From NCBI GenBank assembly GCA_905207905.1, contig CAJLNC010000019.1, positions 1-37,735 of the forward strand: DNA of 37,735 nucleotides, given 5' to 3'. The position numbers and the translations under genes were made by a program. This document shows positions 8,251-17,397 of the stretch, one piece after another. The stretch's first letter is position 1. Every line of letters begins with the position of its first letter. Source of the DNA: an uncultured Lachnospiraceae bacterium (GTDB lineage: Bacteria > Bacillota_A > Clostridia > Lachnospirales > Lachnospiraceae). The notes under the pieces were generated by a model, which saw only the letters and a program-made list of their open reading frames with translations, ran no database searches and was not told where the DNA came from.

Positions 8251-8292
8251 TTATCTACTGGGAGATATGAGATAGATAAGGAGGCAGTCAGC

Positions 8293-8742
8293 ATGAAATG
8301 TCCATTTTGCGGCCAGGACAACACGAGGGTGGTAGATTCCAGGCCGGCGGAGGATAACAGCGCTATCCGCAGAAGACGTCTCTGCGATGAGTGCGGGAAG
8401 CGTTTTACCACCTATGAGAAGGTGGAGACCATACCGCTGGTGGTGATTAAGAAAGATCGTACCAGAGAGCAGTATGACCGCAGCAAAATTGAGGCGGGAG
8501 TGCTGCGTGCGTGTTATAAGCGTCCGATACCGATACAGAAGATCAATGAGATGATTGACTCTGTGGAGACGGAGATCTTTAACAGAGAAGAGAAGGAGAT
8601 CGAGAGCAAGGTGATCGGGGAGATTGTGATGGACAGGCTGAAGGATCTTGAAGCGGTGGCCTATGTCCGTTTTGCTTCAGTTTACCGGGAATTCAAAGAC
8701 GTGAATACCTTTATGGATGAACTGAAAAAAATACTGGAGTAA
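8293..8742 (+). CDS. nrdR: Transcriptional repressor NrdR
   Basis: The regulator of ribonucleotide reductase genes, 149 residues (family about 150). The N-terminal zinc ribbon has CPFC (C3, C6) and CDEC (C31, C34), with the conserved VVDSRP and RRRRLCDECGKRFTTYE. The ATP-cone begins around residue 48 with VVIKKDRTREQYDRSKIEAG and ends with YVRFASVYREFKDV. In the family the cone senses ATP/dATP and controls DNA binding. AAGGAGG precedes the ATG with suitable spacing. The gene is divergent from the YlmC/YmxH gene and is closed by a hairpin at 8749-8784, so it forms its own unit. Confidence 0.96.
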   Translation: MKCPFCGQDNTRVVDSRPAEDNSAIRRRRLCDECGKRFTTYEKVETIPLVVIKKDRTREQYDRSKIEAGVLRACYKRPIPIQKINEMIDSVETEIFNREEKEIESKVIGEIVMDRLKDLEAVAYVRFASVYREFKDVNTFMDELKKILE

Positions 8743-8748
8743 AATTGT

Positions 8749-8784
8749 GAGGCTGTGGCAAAACACTATGTTTTACGCAGCCTC
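8749..8784 (+). terminator. Terminator hairpin after nrdR
   Basis: GAGGCTG (8749-8755) pairs perfectly with CAGCCTC (8778-8784). An inner AAACA/TGTTT pair extends the stem, and CTTTCGATTT follows. It begins 6 bases after the nrdR stop codon. Confidence 0.7.
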
Positions 8785-8829
8785 CTTTCGATTTGGAAGT
8801 ACTGAGGAAAATCTGGCAGGTGAATAGGG

Positions 8830-11800
8830 TTGAAGAAGCGAATAGAACAACTGTTGAACAGTAGATTTGAATATGAGGGACAGCATTTGCAGTTCTCAGA
8901 ACAGAGGCTGGATTTAAAGGCAAAGGAGGGGGAGGTGGTTCTGGGCAGCTTTCTGGTTTCCCATCCAAAGGAGCAGAAAGTAAAGGGATTTTTGTATTCT
9001 TCTAATCCCAGGATGACGTTTGATCCCGGCGAGTTTTACGGAACGGAGAATAAGATTTTTTATCAGATGGATACCAATGGTCTGATTCCTGGGGATGAAG
9101 CGGAGGGAAAGTTTACTTTCTGCACAGATTTGGGAGAGTATGAGCTTCCCTACCGGGTAGAGATCTTAAGAGAAAAGGATCTGTCGGAGGATGCTGCGGT
9201 CCAGGATACCGCCAGCTTAGCCGCCCTTGCCCAGAAAGATTTTGAGGCAGCTTATCCGGTGTTTATTTCTCCTGCCTTTCAGGCTGTGGTCAAGAAAAAG
9301 GAGCCGGATCATTTTGTACTCTATCAGACCCTGAAGAATCAGGAGTTCAGTTATCAGAGCATGGAAGAGTTTCTCATCGGCTGTGGGCAGAAAGATCCGG
9401 TGGAGCTTTCCATTGAAAAGACAGAGGCGAAATATTATGATTTGGATCAGTCCGTGCGGGAGACGGTTGGGATCCGCAAAAGCGGCTGGGGGTTTTTGCG
9501 GCTGGATATTCAGTCGGACACCCGGTTTCTTCGCGTGGAGAAGAAAGTGGTGACCACGGATGAATTTGCTGGGAATCAGTATGAGTTGGAGTATATTATT
9601 GATTCCAATTTTCTTCATGCAGGGCGCAATTACGGTCGGATTAAGATCATTACCTGCTATCAGGAACTGGATTTTGAGGTGGCAGTGGTATGTCGGAAAG
9701 ACAGCGAGGCCAGACGGCAGCATCGGGTTCAGAAGATGATGCAGAAAAAACTGGAAAACCTTTATATAGATTTTAGGCTGAAGCGGATGGAGATGCAGGC
9801 CTGGATCGACCGAACATCCAATGTGATTAACAGCTATAAGCGGGCCGGAGGGATGGATGTGTATGCGGATCTGTTCCTGGTACAGGTACTGTTTGCAGAT
9901 GAGAAGCGGGCCAAAGGATATAAGCTGCTGCAGGAGATCGAGCAGCGGCCGGATCGGCTTTATACTCCGGATCGATATGGGTTTTATTTGTATATCTCCA
10001 CTTTTTTTCAGCGGGACGTGGCTTATGTGGATCAGGTGGAGGCCCGGATTGAACAGCTTTTTTTGCAGAACCGGGAAAACTGGGTGCTTCAGTGGATTTT
10101 GCTGTATCTCCAGGAGCGGCTGATGCGGGACGATTCTGCCAAGCTGGAGGTCATCGAGGAGCAGGTAAAGGTGGGCTGCAGCAGTCCGATACTGTATCTG
10201 GAGGCATTCCAGCTGATCAAAAAGGATCCTTTCCTGCTGCGCCGTTTGGAACCCTTTGAACTGAAGATTCTTACCTTTGGAGCAAGGCAGGGGATTTTGA
10301 CGGAAGAGATCGTCCATCAGGTGGGAAATCTGGCTATGCACAGCAGAGGATATTCCAAAGCCCTGTATGAGCTTTTGAAGGCCTGCTATGAGGTGAACCG
10401 CTCTGCGGAGATCGTCCGGGCGATCTGCACCATTGCCATTGCAGGTGATAAAAAAGAACGGGAATTTTTTACCTGGTATGCTCTTGGGGTTCATCTGGAT
10501 CTTCGCATTACCGGGCTTTACGAATATTATATGGAAACCATGGATGAGCAGGGGATAGAGCAGATGCCTCAGATCATCCGTATGTATTTTGTTTACAATA
10601 ATACCCTGGACTATCACAAGCGGGCCAGAATCTACCGGAATATTTCGGACAATCGGGATAATGTGCCCCAGGTATTTCGAGGTTCCAGGGAGGCAGCTCA
10701 GAAATTTGTGCTGGAACAGCTGGGGATGGGGCGGCTGGACGAGAATCTGGCAGTTCTCTATCCGCTATATCTGGATCGTCAGATGCTGACCAGGTCGCTG
10801 GCGGAGAAGCTTTTGAAGCTGCTTTTTACTTTTGAGGTGACCTGCAAAAATCCCAATATGAAATCTGTGGCAGTGGTACACCGGAATATGACAGGAGAGC
10901 AGGTGGTTCCCATTGTTTCGGGAAAGGCTCAGGTGCAGATTTACACGGAGGATGCCAGAATCCTGCTGTTGGACGGAGCGGGGAATCGCTATGCGTCCAC
11001 CTCCCTGTATCTGGCCCAGCAGATGCTCAGTTCTGACAGGCTTCTGGAGTTTTGCAGGGAACTGGTGCCAGAGCAGCCGGGACTGGTGCTGCATCTGTGC
11101 AGCGAGCATCAGGGAGAGATCACAGAGGAGCTTCTTCCTTATTATAAATCAGCATGCGGTATGGAGTGTTTGGAGGAGGAGTTTAAGGAGACAGCCAGAA
11201 AGAAGGTGCTGGACTATTATCTGAAGCATCCGGCCAGGGAGGATCTGTTCCGCTATCTGAAGCAGATCTCTTATCCCGCCTTTATCAAAGCAGACAAAAA
11301 GGCGCTGCTGACCTTGCTGACCCAGGAGGGAATGTATGAGGAGGCTTTTGCCTTGCTGGAGACCTACGGTTTTGAACATGTGCCCCTGAAGCATCTGGTG
11401 CGGATCTGCAGTCAGACGGTTCTTGCGAAGGAGTATGAGGAAAATACCGTGCTGCTGTCTTACTGCTGCCAATGCTATGACAGTGGTAAATACGATGACA
11501 ATATTTTAACCTACTTGCTGATGTATTATGACGGCCCCATTGAGGAGATGAAGCGGATGTGGGATACGGGGCGTCAGTTTGAGCTGGACACCATGGTACT
11601 GGAGGAGAAGATCCTGACACTGCTTCTCTTTACAAGAACCGGTTCCTCAGGCACAGAGCCGGTGTTCGCTTCTTATCAAAGGAAACTGGGGCGCAGGAAG
11701 ATTTGCAAAGCGTATCTGATTTTAAGGTGCTATGAATATTTTGTAAAAGACTATCCGGTCAATGACCTGCTGTTTGGTTATCTGGAACACAGCTACCGAA

Positions 11801-12366
11801 AAGGCAGTGAGCTGGAGGATGTCAATAAGCTGGCTCTGTTAAGGTTTTATTCCCGCCAGGTTTCTTTGAATGAAGCCCAGGAGGAGAGCGCGGCCAGACT
11901 TCTGGCCGAGTACAATGCAAGAGGTATGCGGTTTGCTTTTTACCAGATGTTTCCGAAGAAACTGAGGCTTCCCTATCAGCTGGAGGATAAGGTGTTTTTT
12001 GAGGTTGCTGCTGATCCGGCCAACACAGTCATTTTGTGCTGGCGGCCACGGGGCAGCCAGGAGCCTTTCCGGGAGGAGCCTATGAAGGACTGTTTTGAAG
12101 GCATCAATGTGAAGGAGTTTATCCTGTTTAAGGGAGAAGAGATCGAATGCTTTACAAAAGAGATGGCAGGGGAAGAGGTGCGGAAGACTTCTGACACCAG
12201 AATTTTGAGGGGCAGAGTTTTGGATGAGGAAGAGAACGGCAGGTTCGCATTATTAAACCGGGCCTTAAAGGCCAGAGAAGAAGGACGTGAGGATCAGGCC
12301 AGGGAGACCCTTTCCAACTATTGCCAGTTAGAATATTTGACAAAGGAAATCTTTACTTTGATTTAG
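8830..12366 (+). CDS. Large uncharacterised protein, DUF5717-like: tandem beta-sandwich plus long helical-repeat array
   Basis: 1178 residues, starting at TTG with AGGTGA about 7 bases upstream. I recognise it as a DUF5717-type protein; no function is established. Two beta-rich regions at the N-terminus look like Ig-like sandwiches (about 15-115, ending GEYELPYRVEI; about 200-285, with GFLRLDIQSDTRFLRVEKK and ending YQELDFEVAVVCRK). From about 295 to 1010 it is an almost unbroken run of amphipathic helices like a TPR or other alpha-solenoid. A short beta-domain (about 1040-1115) and a final helix pair with an AxxxREEGREDQARETL pattern close it. There is no signal peptide and no membrane segment, so it is cytoplasmic. 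It overlaps or abuts the next gene, which points to a shared complex: a scaffold for the Hsp70-like and TPR-like partners downstream. Confidence 0.75.
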   Translation: MKKRIEQLLNSRFEYEGQHLQFSEQRLDLKAKEGEVVLGSFLVSHPKEQKVKGFLYSSNPRMTFDPGEFYGTENKIFYQMDTNGLIPGDEAEGKFTFCTDLGEYELPYRVEILREKDLSEDAAVQDTASLAALAQKDFEAAYPVFISPAFQAVVKKKEPDHFVLYQTLKNQEFSYQSMEEFLIGCGQKDPVELSIEKTEAKYYDLDQSVRETVGIRKSGWGFLRLDIQSDTRFLRVEKKVVTTDEFAGNQYELEYIIDSNFLHAGRNYGRIKIITCYQELDFEVAVVCRKDSEARRQHRVQKMMQKKLENLYIDFRLKRMEMQAWIDRTSNVINSYKRAGGMDVYADLFLVQVLFADEKRAKGYKLLQEIEQRPDRLYTPDRYGFYLYISTFFQRDVAYVDQVEARIEQLFLQNRENWVLQWILLYLQERLMRDDSAKLEVIEEQVKVGCSSPILYLEAFQLIKKDPFLLRRLEPFELKILTFGARQGILTEEIVHQVGNLAMHSRGYSKALYELLKACYEVNRSAEIVRAICTIAIAGDKKEREFFTWYALGVHLDLRITGLYEYYMETMDEQGIEQMPQIIRMYFVYNNTLDYHKRARIYRNISDNRDNVPQVFRGSREAAQKFVLEQLGMGRLDENLAVLYPLYLDRQMLTRSLAEKLLKLLFTFEVTCKNPNMKSVAVVHRNMTGEQVVPIVSGKAQVQIYTEDARILLLDGAGNRYASTSLYLAQQMLSSDRLLEFCRELVPEQPGLVLHLCSEHQGEITEELLPYYKSACGMECLEEEFKETARKKVLDYYLKHPAREDLFRYLKQISYPAFIKADKKALLTLLTQEGMYEEAFALLETYGFEHVPLKHLVRICSQTVLAKEYEENTVLLSYCCQCYDSGKYDDNILTYLLMYYDGPIEEMKRMWDTGRQFELDTMVLEEKILTLLLFTRTGSSGTEPVFASYQRKLGRRKICKAYLILRCYEYFVKDYPVNDLLFGYLEHSYRKGSELEDVNKLALLRFYSRQVSLNEAQEESAARLLAEYNARGMRFAFYQMFPKKLRLPYQLEDKVFFEVAADPANTVILCWRPRGSQEPFREEPMKDCFEGINVKEFILFKGEEIECFTKEMAGEEVRKTSDTRILRGRVLDEEENGRFALLNRALKAREEGREDQARETLSNYCQLEYLTKEIFTLI

Positions 12367-12374
12367 AAAGCGTG

Positions 12375-13556
12375 ATGGGAATGATTCAGGAAAGAAAAGA
12401 GTTGATCCTGGGGCTGCAGTTTGAGGAGACTTACAGCCAGCTCACCTGCTATACCGGCTCTATGAAAGAGCCGATGACAGTGAGCGCAGGGGAAAACGGC
12501 GACAGTTATCTGCTGCCGGTGACGGAAAATGAGTGGAAGGCAGCCATAGATGTCTCCCATCCTCTGGAGGAGCTTACAGAATTTTTCAGACGATGTCTGA
12601 AACTGCTGCCGGAGACAGGAGCGTTTTCCGATATTCGGATCATGGTGACCGTGCCCAAATTGAAGGCTCCTCTGGATGAGCGTATTCCCGGGGCCTTAGA
12701 GCAGCTTGGTATTTCCAGAAAATATATTTTTCTCCAGGATTATAAATCCAGCTTCTATTATTATACCGTAAATCAGAAGAGGGAGCTCTGGAATGGAGAT
12801 GTGGCGCTTTTGGAATATCAGCAGCAGACCATGACCGCCTATGTGCTTCATGTGGACCGCAGCACCAAACCGGCTCTGGTAACGGTAGAGCAGGCAGCAT
12901 CCCAACGGATGGACGATACAGTGCGGGATGGCAGAGAGGAAGCTGCCTGGGATAAGGAGCGGGATCGTCTGTTTTTTGAACTGTTGAAAAAGGCTTTTGA
13001 ACGGAGAAATGTGGTGACCAGCTATCTTCTTGGAGATTACTTTGACCGTTCCTGGGCGGAGCGCTCCTTCCAGTATCTGTGTTATCACCGCCATGCCTTT
13101 CAGGGGAAAAATCTTTACACAAAGGGAGCCTGCTATGCTGCCATGGAGCGGGTGGGGCTGGTGAATGTGCCGGATCTGCTGTTTATGGGAGCGGACATTA
13201 TTCATGAGAATATGGGAATGAATATGCGGATCCGGGGGAAAGAGGTGTATTATCCCTTGATCACAGCAGGAGTGAACTGGTATGAGGCTCACCATGTGTG
13301 TGAGTTTATCCCTGATGGAGAGGATACCATTGCCATCATTACCAAGCCCATGACCGGCGGTCAGGAGGTGCAGCATCTGCTGAGACTGAAGGGAATGCCG
13401 GATCGGCCAAACCGGGCCACCAGGCTGAAGATGACCGTATATTTTGTATCTGCTTCCCGATGTGTGGTGGAAGTGGAGGATATGGGATTTGGCGGTTTCT
13501 ACCGGCCTTCCGGAAAGCACTGGCAGCGGGAAATCAATTTTGAAACAGGGGAGTGA
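12375..13556 (+). CDS. DUF5716-like protein, degenerate Hsp70/actin-fold pseudo-ATPase
   Basis: 393 residues from the ATG at 12375, eight bases after the upstream stop codon. The frame reaches back to a TTG at 12321 inside the previous gene, and the ATG at 12381 is another choice. The sequence follows the Hsp70 nucleotide-binding domain without gaps at its key sites: GLQFEETYSQL (13-23) against GIDLGTTNSCV, MVTVPKL against the VITVPA strand, LGISRKYIFLQDYKSSFYYYT (about 111-131) against the GL...IPEPTAAALAY helix, VALLEYQQQTMTAYVL (about 143-158) against VFDLGGGTFDVSIL, and SYLLGDYFDR...KGACYAA (about 216-256) against LVGGSSRIP...AIGAA. The catalytic Asp, the phosphate-loop glycines and the GGG are replaced (Q, E, QQQ), so ATP hydrolysis is unlikely. 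It probably works as a structural or peptide-binding subunit with its operon partners. The fold assignment is my inference. Confidence 0.7.
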   Translation: MGMIQERKELILGLQFEETYSQLTCYTGSMKEPMTVSAGENGDSYLLPVTENEWKAAIDVSHPLEELTEFFRRCLKLLPETGAFSDIRIMVTVPKLKAPLDERIPGALEQLGISRKYIFLQDYKSSFYYYTVNQKRELWNGDVALLEYQQQTMTAYVLHVDRSTKPALVTVEQAASQRMDDTVRDGREEAAWDKERDRLFFELLKKAFERRNVVTSYLLGDYFDRSWAERSFQYLCYHRHAFQGKNLYTKGACYAAMERVGLVNVPDLLFMGADIIHENMGMNMRIRGKEVYYPLITAGVNWYEAHHVCEFIPDGEDTIAIITKPMTGGQEVQHLLRLKGMPDRPNRATRLKMTVYFVSASRCVVEVEDMGFGGFYRPSGKHWQREINFETGE

Positions 13557-13561
13557 CCAAA

Positions 13562-14356
13562 ATGAGCTTTGATCTATGCAGGATACCCAGGGCGTCCAAG
13601 CCATACTACATTGAGAGTATCAGCACCAATATTTATTCCATAGAGGAACTGTGTTTTTACTTGTATGAGAATATTTGTCTGATTGATGAGACCATTGTCA
13701 ATGAGGTTTTGTGCGACTGGATCAGGGATGAGCTGGGACTAAAGAAATTGTACCGTCAGCTGTATGAGCAGTTGGAGAAGCAGCAGGGGATCAGCTATTT
13801 TGTGCTGCCTATCTTCCGGGAGATTGGCTATCTTTCCACTGCCCAGATGCGGGAGCTTCAGGAGAAAATCGGGAAACTGGAGGTGCAGCAGGAGGATGTC
13901 CGGCAGAAGCTGAAGGGAGATTACCTGGTAAAATGCGGGATGTACAGCAACGCCATGCAGGAGTATTACCGGATTTTGGATCGGAGAAGCCCCGGCAGTC
14001 TGGGAGCCCAGTTTTATGCGGAGGTCTGGAACAACCTGGGGGGAGCCTATGCCAGAATGTTTGATTTTAAGGAGGCTGCCAACTGTTACTACCGGGCCTG
14101 GAAATTGGTAAAAACCAAGGAAATTTTGAGAAAATATGTGAGCGCTTTGCCCCTCTATCTTTCCGAGGAGGAGTATCGGAAACGATTGGAAGAGCTGGAG
14201 ACGGATCCCTATCTGGTATCCAGAATACAGGAATACAATTCCAAGGTGTGCAGGGAGGCTCAGACTTCCCAGGAAATGCAGCGGCTGTCCCAGGAAAATT
14301 TGGATCAGCTGCTGGAAGAGCTGAAGGAGGAATACCGAAGAAGCTCCAAGTGCTGA
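13562..14356 (+). CDS. Uncharacterised helical protein with TPR-like repeat, third gene of the DUF5717/DUF5716 operon
   Basis: 264 residues from the ATG at 13562, which has GGGGAG about 9 bases before it; a GTG at 13553 overlapping the previous stop codon is the alternative. The protein is almost wholly helical. A clear TPR-like pair lies near residues 120-190: KLKGDYLVKCGMYSNAMQEYYRIL followed by VWNNLGGAYARMFDFKEAANCYYRAWKLV. Highly charged helices at 195-264 end in a likely coiled coil (LDQLLEELKEEYRR). The N-terminal 80 residues (YIESISTNIYSIEELCFYLYENICLIDE) have no match I recognise. No membrane or secretion signal is visible. The 5-base gap to the upstream stop shows co-translation with the two preceding genes. 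Confidence 0.75.
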   Translation: MSFDLCRIPRASKPYYIESISTNIYSIEELCFYLYENICLIDETIVNEVLCDWIRDELGLKKLYRQLYEQLEKQQGISYFVLPIFREIGYLSTAQMRELQEKIGKLEVQQEDVRQKLKGDYLVKCGMYSNAMQEYYRILDRRSPGSLGAQFYAEVWNNLGGAYARMFDFKEAANCYYRAWKLVKTKEILRKYVSALPLYLSEEEYRKRLEELETDPYLVSRIQEYNSKVCREAQTSQEMQRLSQENLDQLLEELKEEYRRSSKC

Positions 14357-14387
14357 ACGGATACGAAAATAAAATTTTGCAAGATAC

Positions 14388-14416
14388 TTGAATTATGAAA
14401 AACAATACGCTATAAT
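14388..14416 (+). promoter_or_regulatory. Sigma-A promoter of the purF-purB-purA operon
   Basis: TTGAAT at 14388-14393, a 17-base spacer and a perfect TATAAT at 14411-14416. The 66-base leader to the purF start is too short for a purine riboswitch, and none of its conserved loops are seen. Confidence 0.85.
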
Positions 14417-14482
14417 TTTTCCGGGTCGGTGACGGCCTGTTTGCAGCTCACACACATATCTATGAAAGAGAAGGGTGTAAGA

Positions 14483-15940
14483 ATGAACGAAAGAATACAT
14501 GTACAGGAAGACAGTTCCGATAAGCTGAAGGAAGAGTGCGGTGTCTTTGGAATCTATGATTTTTCCGGAGAGGATGTAGCTTCCTCTATTTATTATGGAC
14601 TGCTGGCATTGCAGCACCGTGGGCAGGAAAGCTGTGGTATCGCAGTGAGTGATACAAATGGCCCAAAGGGAAAGATTTTAAGCACAAAGGGCATGGGGCT
14701 GGTGAATGAGGTGTTCTCGGAGGAAGGCCTCTCTTCCATGAAGGGAGATATCGGAGTGGGACATGTGCGCTACTCCACAGCAGGAGACAGCACCATTGAG
14801 AATGCCCAGCCTTTGGTTTTAAATTATATTAAGGGAACCCTGGGCTTATCCCACAATGGAAATCTGCTGAATGCTCCAGAGCTTAGAAGAGAGCTGGCTC
14901 ATGACGGCGCTATTTTCCAGACAACGGTGGATTCTGAGGTGATTGCTTACCATATCGCAAGAGCCAGAGTACACACGAAGACGGTGGAGGAGGCTGTGGC
15001 AGTCGCCATGGGAAAACTGAAGGGCGCTTATTCCCTCATTGTGATGTCTCCCCGAAAGCTGATCGGAGCCAGAGATCCCTATGGGTTTAAGCCGTTGTGT
15101 ATCGGTAAGCGGGACAATGCCTACATCCTGGCTTCGGAGTCCTGTGCCCTGGATACCATTGGGGCAGAGTTTATCCGGGATGTGGAGCCTGGAGAGATCG
15201 TGACCATCTCTCCCAAAACCGGGATCACATCAGATCGGAGCCAGTGCCTGAAGCCTGAGGATGGAAAGAAAACCGGAAGATGTATTTTTGAATATATTTA
15301 TTTTGGACGTCCGGACAGTCAGATAGACGGAGTCAGCGTGTATCAATCCAGAATCCTGGCAGGAAAATATCTGGCCATGGATTCACCGGTGGAGGCAGAT
15401 CTGGTAGTAGGAGTGCCGGAGTCCGGAAATGTGGCAGCAATAGGATACTCCCAGGAGTCCGGGATTCCCTACGGAACGGCCTTTGTGAAAAACAGTTATG
15501 TGGGACGTACCTTCATCAAACCGAAGCAGAGCAGCCGGGAGACCAGCGTTCAGGTGAAGCTGAATGTATTGAAGGAAGCTGTGAAGGGAAAAAGGGTAAT
15601 CATGATCGATGATTCCATCGTTCGGGGGACCACAAGCGACCGGATCGTGCGGATGCTGCGGGATGCGGGAGCAAAGGAAGTGCATATGCGGGTCAGCTCA
15701 CCGCCATTTTTATGGCCCTGCTATTTTGGAACCGATATTCCGGTGAGGGAGCAGCTGATCGCCTACAAGCACAGTATTGAAGAGATCCGTCAGATCATCG
15801 GGGCAGACAGCCTGGACTATCTGAGAGAGAACCGTTTGGATCAGCTGGTGGATAATTTGCCTATCTGCAGAGGCTGCTTTACTGGCCAATACCCCTTGGA
15901 TCCTCCCACAGAGGATATTCGGGGTGAGTATGAGAAATAA
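14483..15940 (+). CDS. purF: Amidophosphoribosyltransferase
   Basis: Catalyses the first committed step of purine synthesis: PRPP plus glutamine to phosphoribosylamine. The frame extends upstream to a GTG at 14429, but the ATG at 14483 has AAGGGTG six bases before it and leaves an 18-residue propeptide in front of the catalytic Cys19 (EECGVFGI). The Ntn glutaminase domain covers about 19-250, and the phosphoribosyltransferase domain has the PRPP loop [14 protein letters not shown]. Four cysteines fall in the contexts of the 4Fe-4S cluster of the Bacillus-type enzyme: [22 protein letters not shown], and the pair in [11 protein letters not shown]. It is therefore likely an oxygen-labile, propeptide-processed enzyme. 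It opens the purF-purB-purA operon, with 11 bases to purB. Confidence 0.96.
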   Translation: MNERIHVQEDSSDKLKEECGVFGIYDFSGEDVASSIYYGLLALQHRGQESCGIAVSDTNGPKGKILSTKGMGLVNEVFSEEGLSSMKGDIGVGHVRYSTAGDSTIENAQPLVLNYIKGTLGLSHNGNLLNAPELRRELAHDGAIFQTTVDSEVIAYHIARARVHTKTVEEAVAVAMGKLKGAYSLIVMSPRKLIGARDPYGFKPLCIGKRDNAYILASESCALDTIGAEFIRDVEPGEIVTISPKTGITSDRSQCLKPEDGKKTGRCIFEYIYFGRPDSQIDGVSVYQSRILAGKYLAMDSPVEADLVVGVPESGNVAAIGYSQESGIPYGTAFVKNSYVGRTFIKPKQSSRETSVQVKLNVLKEAVKGKRVIMIDDSIVRGTTSDRIVRMLRDAGAKEVHMRVSSPPFLWPCYFGTDIPVREQLIAYKHSIEEIRQIIGADSLDYLRENRLDQLVDNLPICRGCFTGQYPLDPPTEDIRGEYEK

Positions 15941-15951
15941 GGAGAAAAGCC

Positions 15952-17385
15952 ATGAGTACAGACAGATATGAAAGTCCTTTATCGGCAAGATATGCCAGCC
16001 GGGAGATGCAGTATATTTTTTCACCGGACATGAAATTCCGTACCTGGAGAAAGCTGTGGATCGCTTTGGCTGAGACGGAGCGGGAACTGGGACTGGATAT
16101 TACCCAGGAGCAGATCGAAGAACTGAAGGCCCATCAGGATGATATTAATTATGAGGAGGCAAGAGCGCGGGAGAAGGTGGTGCGTCATGATGTGATGTCC
16201 CACGTATATGCTTACGGACTTCAGTGTCCCAAGGCAAAGCCGATCATTCATCTGGGCGCCACTTCCTGCTATGTGGGTGACAATACGGATATTATTGTGA
16301 TGAATGAGGGGCTGAAGCTGATCCGCAGGAAGCTGGTGAATGTGATTGCCAATCTGGCGGATTTTGCAGAGCGGTACAAAGACCTGCCCACCCTGGCCTT
16401 TACCCATTTTCAGCCGGCACAGCCCACTACAGTGGGAAAAAGAGCTACGCTCTGGATCAATGAGTTCGTGATGGATCTTGAAGATCTGGAATATGTGATG
16501 TCCACCTTAAAGCTTCTGGGATCCAAGGGAACTACAGGAACCCAGGCCAGCTTTTTGGAACTTTTTGATGGAGATCAGGAGAAGATCGACCGGATTGATC
16601 CCATGATCGCAGAGAAGATGGGATTTAAGGAGTGTTATCTGGTGTCCGGTCAGACCTATTCCAGAAAGGTGGATACCAGAGTTTGCAATGTGCTGGCCGG
16701 AATCGCAGCCAGCGCCCATAAGATGTCCAACGATATCCGGCTGCTGCAGCATTTAAAGGAAGTGGAGGAGCCATTTGAAAAGACGCAGATCGGTTCTTCT
16801 GCCATGGCTTATAAGCGGAATCCCATGCGCAGCGAGCGAATCGCATCCCTGGCCAGATATGTGATGGTGGATGCCTTAAATCCGGCTATCACCTCAGCGG
16901 TTCAGTGGTTTGAGCGTACGCTGGATGATTCTGCTAACAAGCGTCTGTCTATTGCAGAAGGCTTTTTAGCTACGGACGGTATTCTGGACCTCTGTATGAA
17001 TGTGACCGACGGACTGAAGGTTTATCCAAAGGTTATTGAAAAGCGACTGCGTTCAGAGCTGCCCTTTATGGCAACGGAAAATATTATGATGGATGCAGTG
17101 AAGGCCGGAGGAGATCGGCAGGAGCTGCATGAGAAGATCCGGACCCTGTCTATGGAGGCGGGACGGAACGTAAAAGAAGAAGGAAAAGAGAACAATCTGC
17201 TGGAGCTGATTGCAGCGGATCCTGCATTTAATTTAAGTTTGGATAAGCTGCAGGAAGCCATGGAACCATCCCGCTACATTGGACGGTCCCCGGTACAGGT
17301 GGAGCATTATCTGAGAGAGGTAGTGACGCCCCTGCTGGAAAGTCATAAGGAATTACTCGGCGCAAAAGCTGAGATCAACGTATAG
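15952..17385 (+). CDS. purB: Adenylosuccinate lyase
   Basis: Removes fumarate from SAICAR and from adenylosuccinate, two steps of purine and AMP synthesis. The 477 residues contain the fumarase/aspartase superfamily signature [17 protein letters not shown], the catalytic loop region, and conserved [14 protein letters not shown] and [13 protein letters not shown] blocks. The length fits the longer clostridial and animal-like PurB form rather than the 431-residue Bacillus form. AAGGAG lies just before the ATG. It sits between purF and purA with gaps of 11 and 12 bases and is clearly in the same transcript. Confidence 0.95.
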   Translation: MSTDRYESPLSARYASREMQYIFSPDMKFRTWRKLWIALAETERELGLDITQEQIEELKAHQDDINYEEARAREKVVRHDVMSHVYAYGLQCPKAKPIIHLGATSCYVGDNTDIIVMNEGLKLIRRKLVNVIANLADFAERYKDLPTLAFTHFQPAQPTTVGKRATLWINEFVMDLEDLEYVMSTLKLLGSKGTTGTQASFLELFDGDQEKIDRIDPMIAEKMGFKECYLVSGQTYSRKVDTRVCNVLAGIAASAHKMSNDIRLLQHLKEVEEPFEKTQIGSSAMAYKRNPMRSERIASLARYVMVDALNPAITSAVQWFERTLDDSANKRLSIAEGFLATDGILDLCMNVTDGLKVYPKVIEKRLRSELPFMATENIMMDAVKAGGDRQELHEKIRTLSMEAGRNVKEEGKENNLLELIAADPAFNLSLDKLQEAMEPSRYIGRSPVQVEHYLREVVTPLLESHKELLGAKAEINV

Positions 17386-17397
17386 GAGGACAGACAG

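Noticed and set aside
14429..14482. An N-terminal extension of PurF from a GTG at 14429
   Set aside because: It would cover the good ribosome binding site before 14483 and give an unusually long propeptide.
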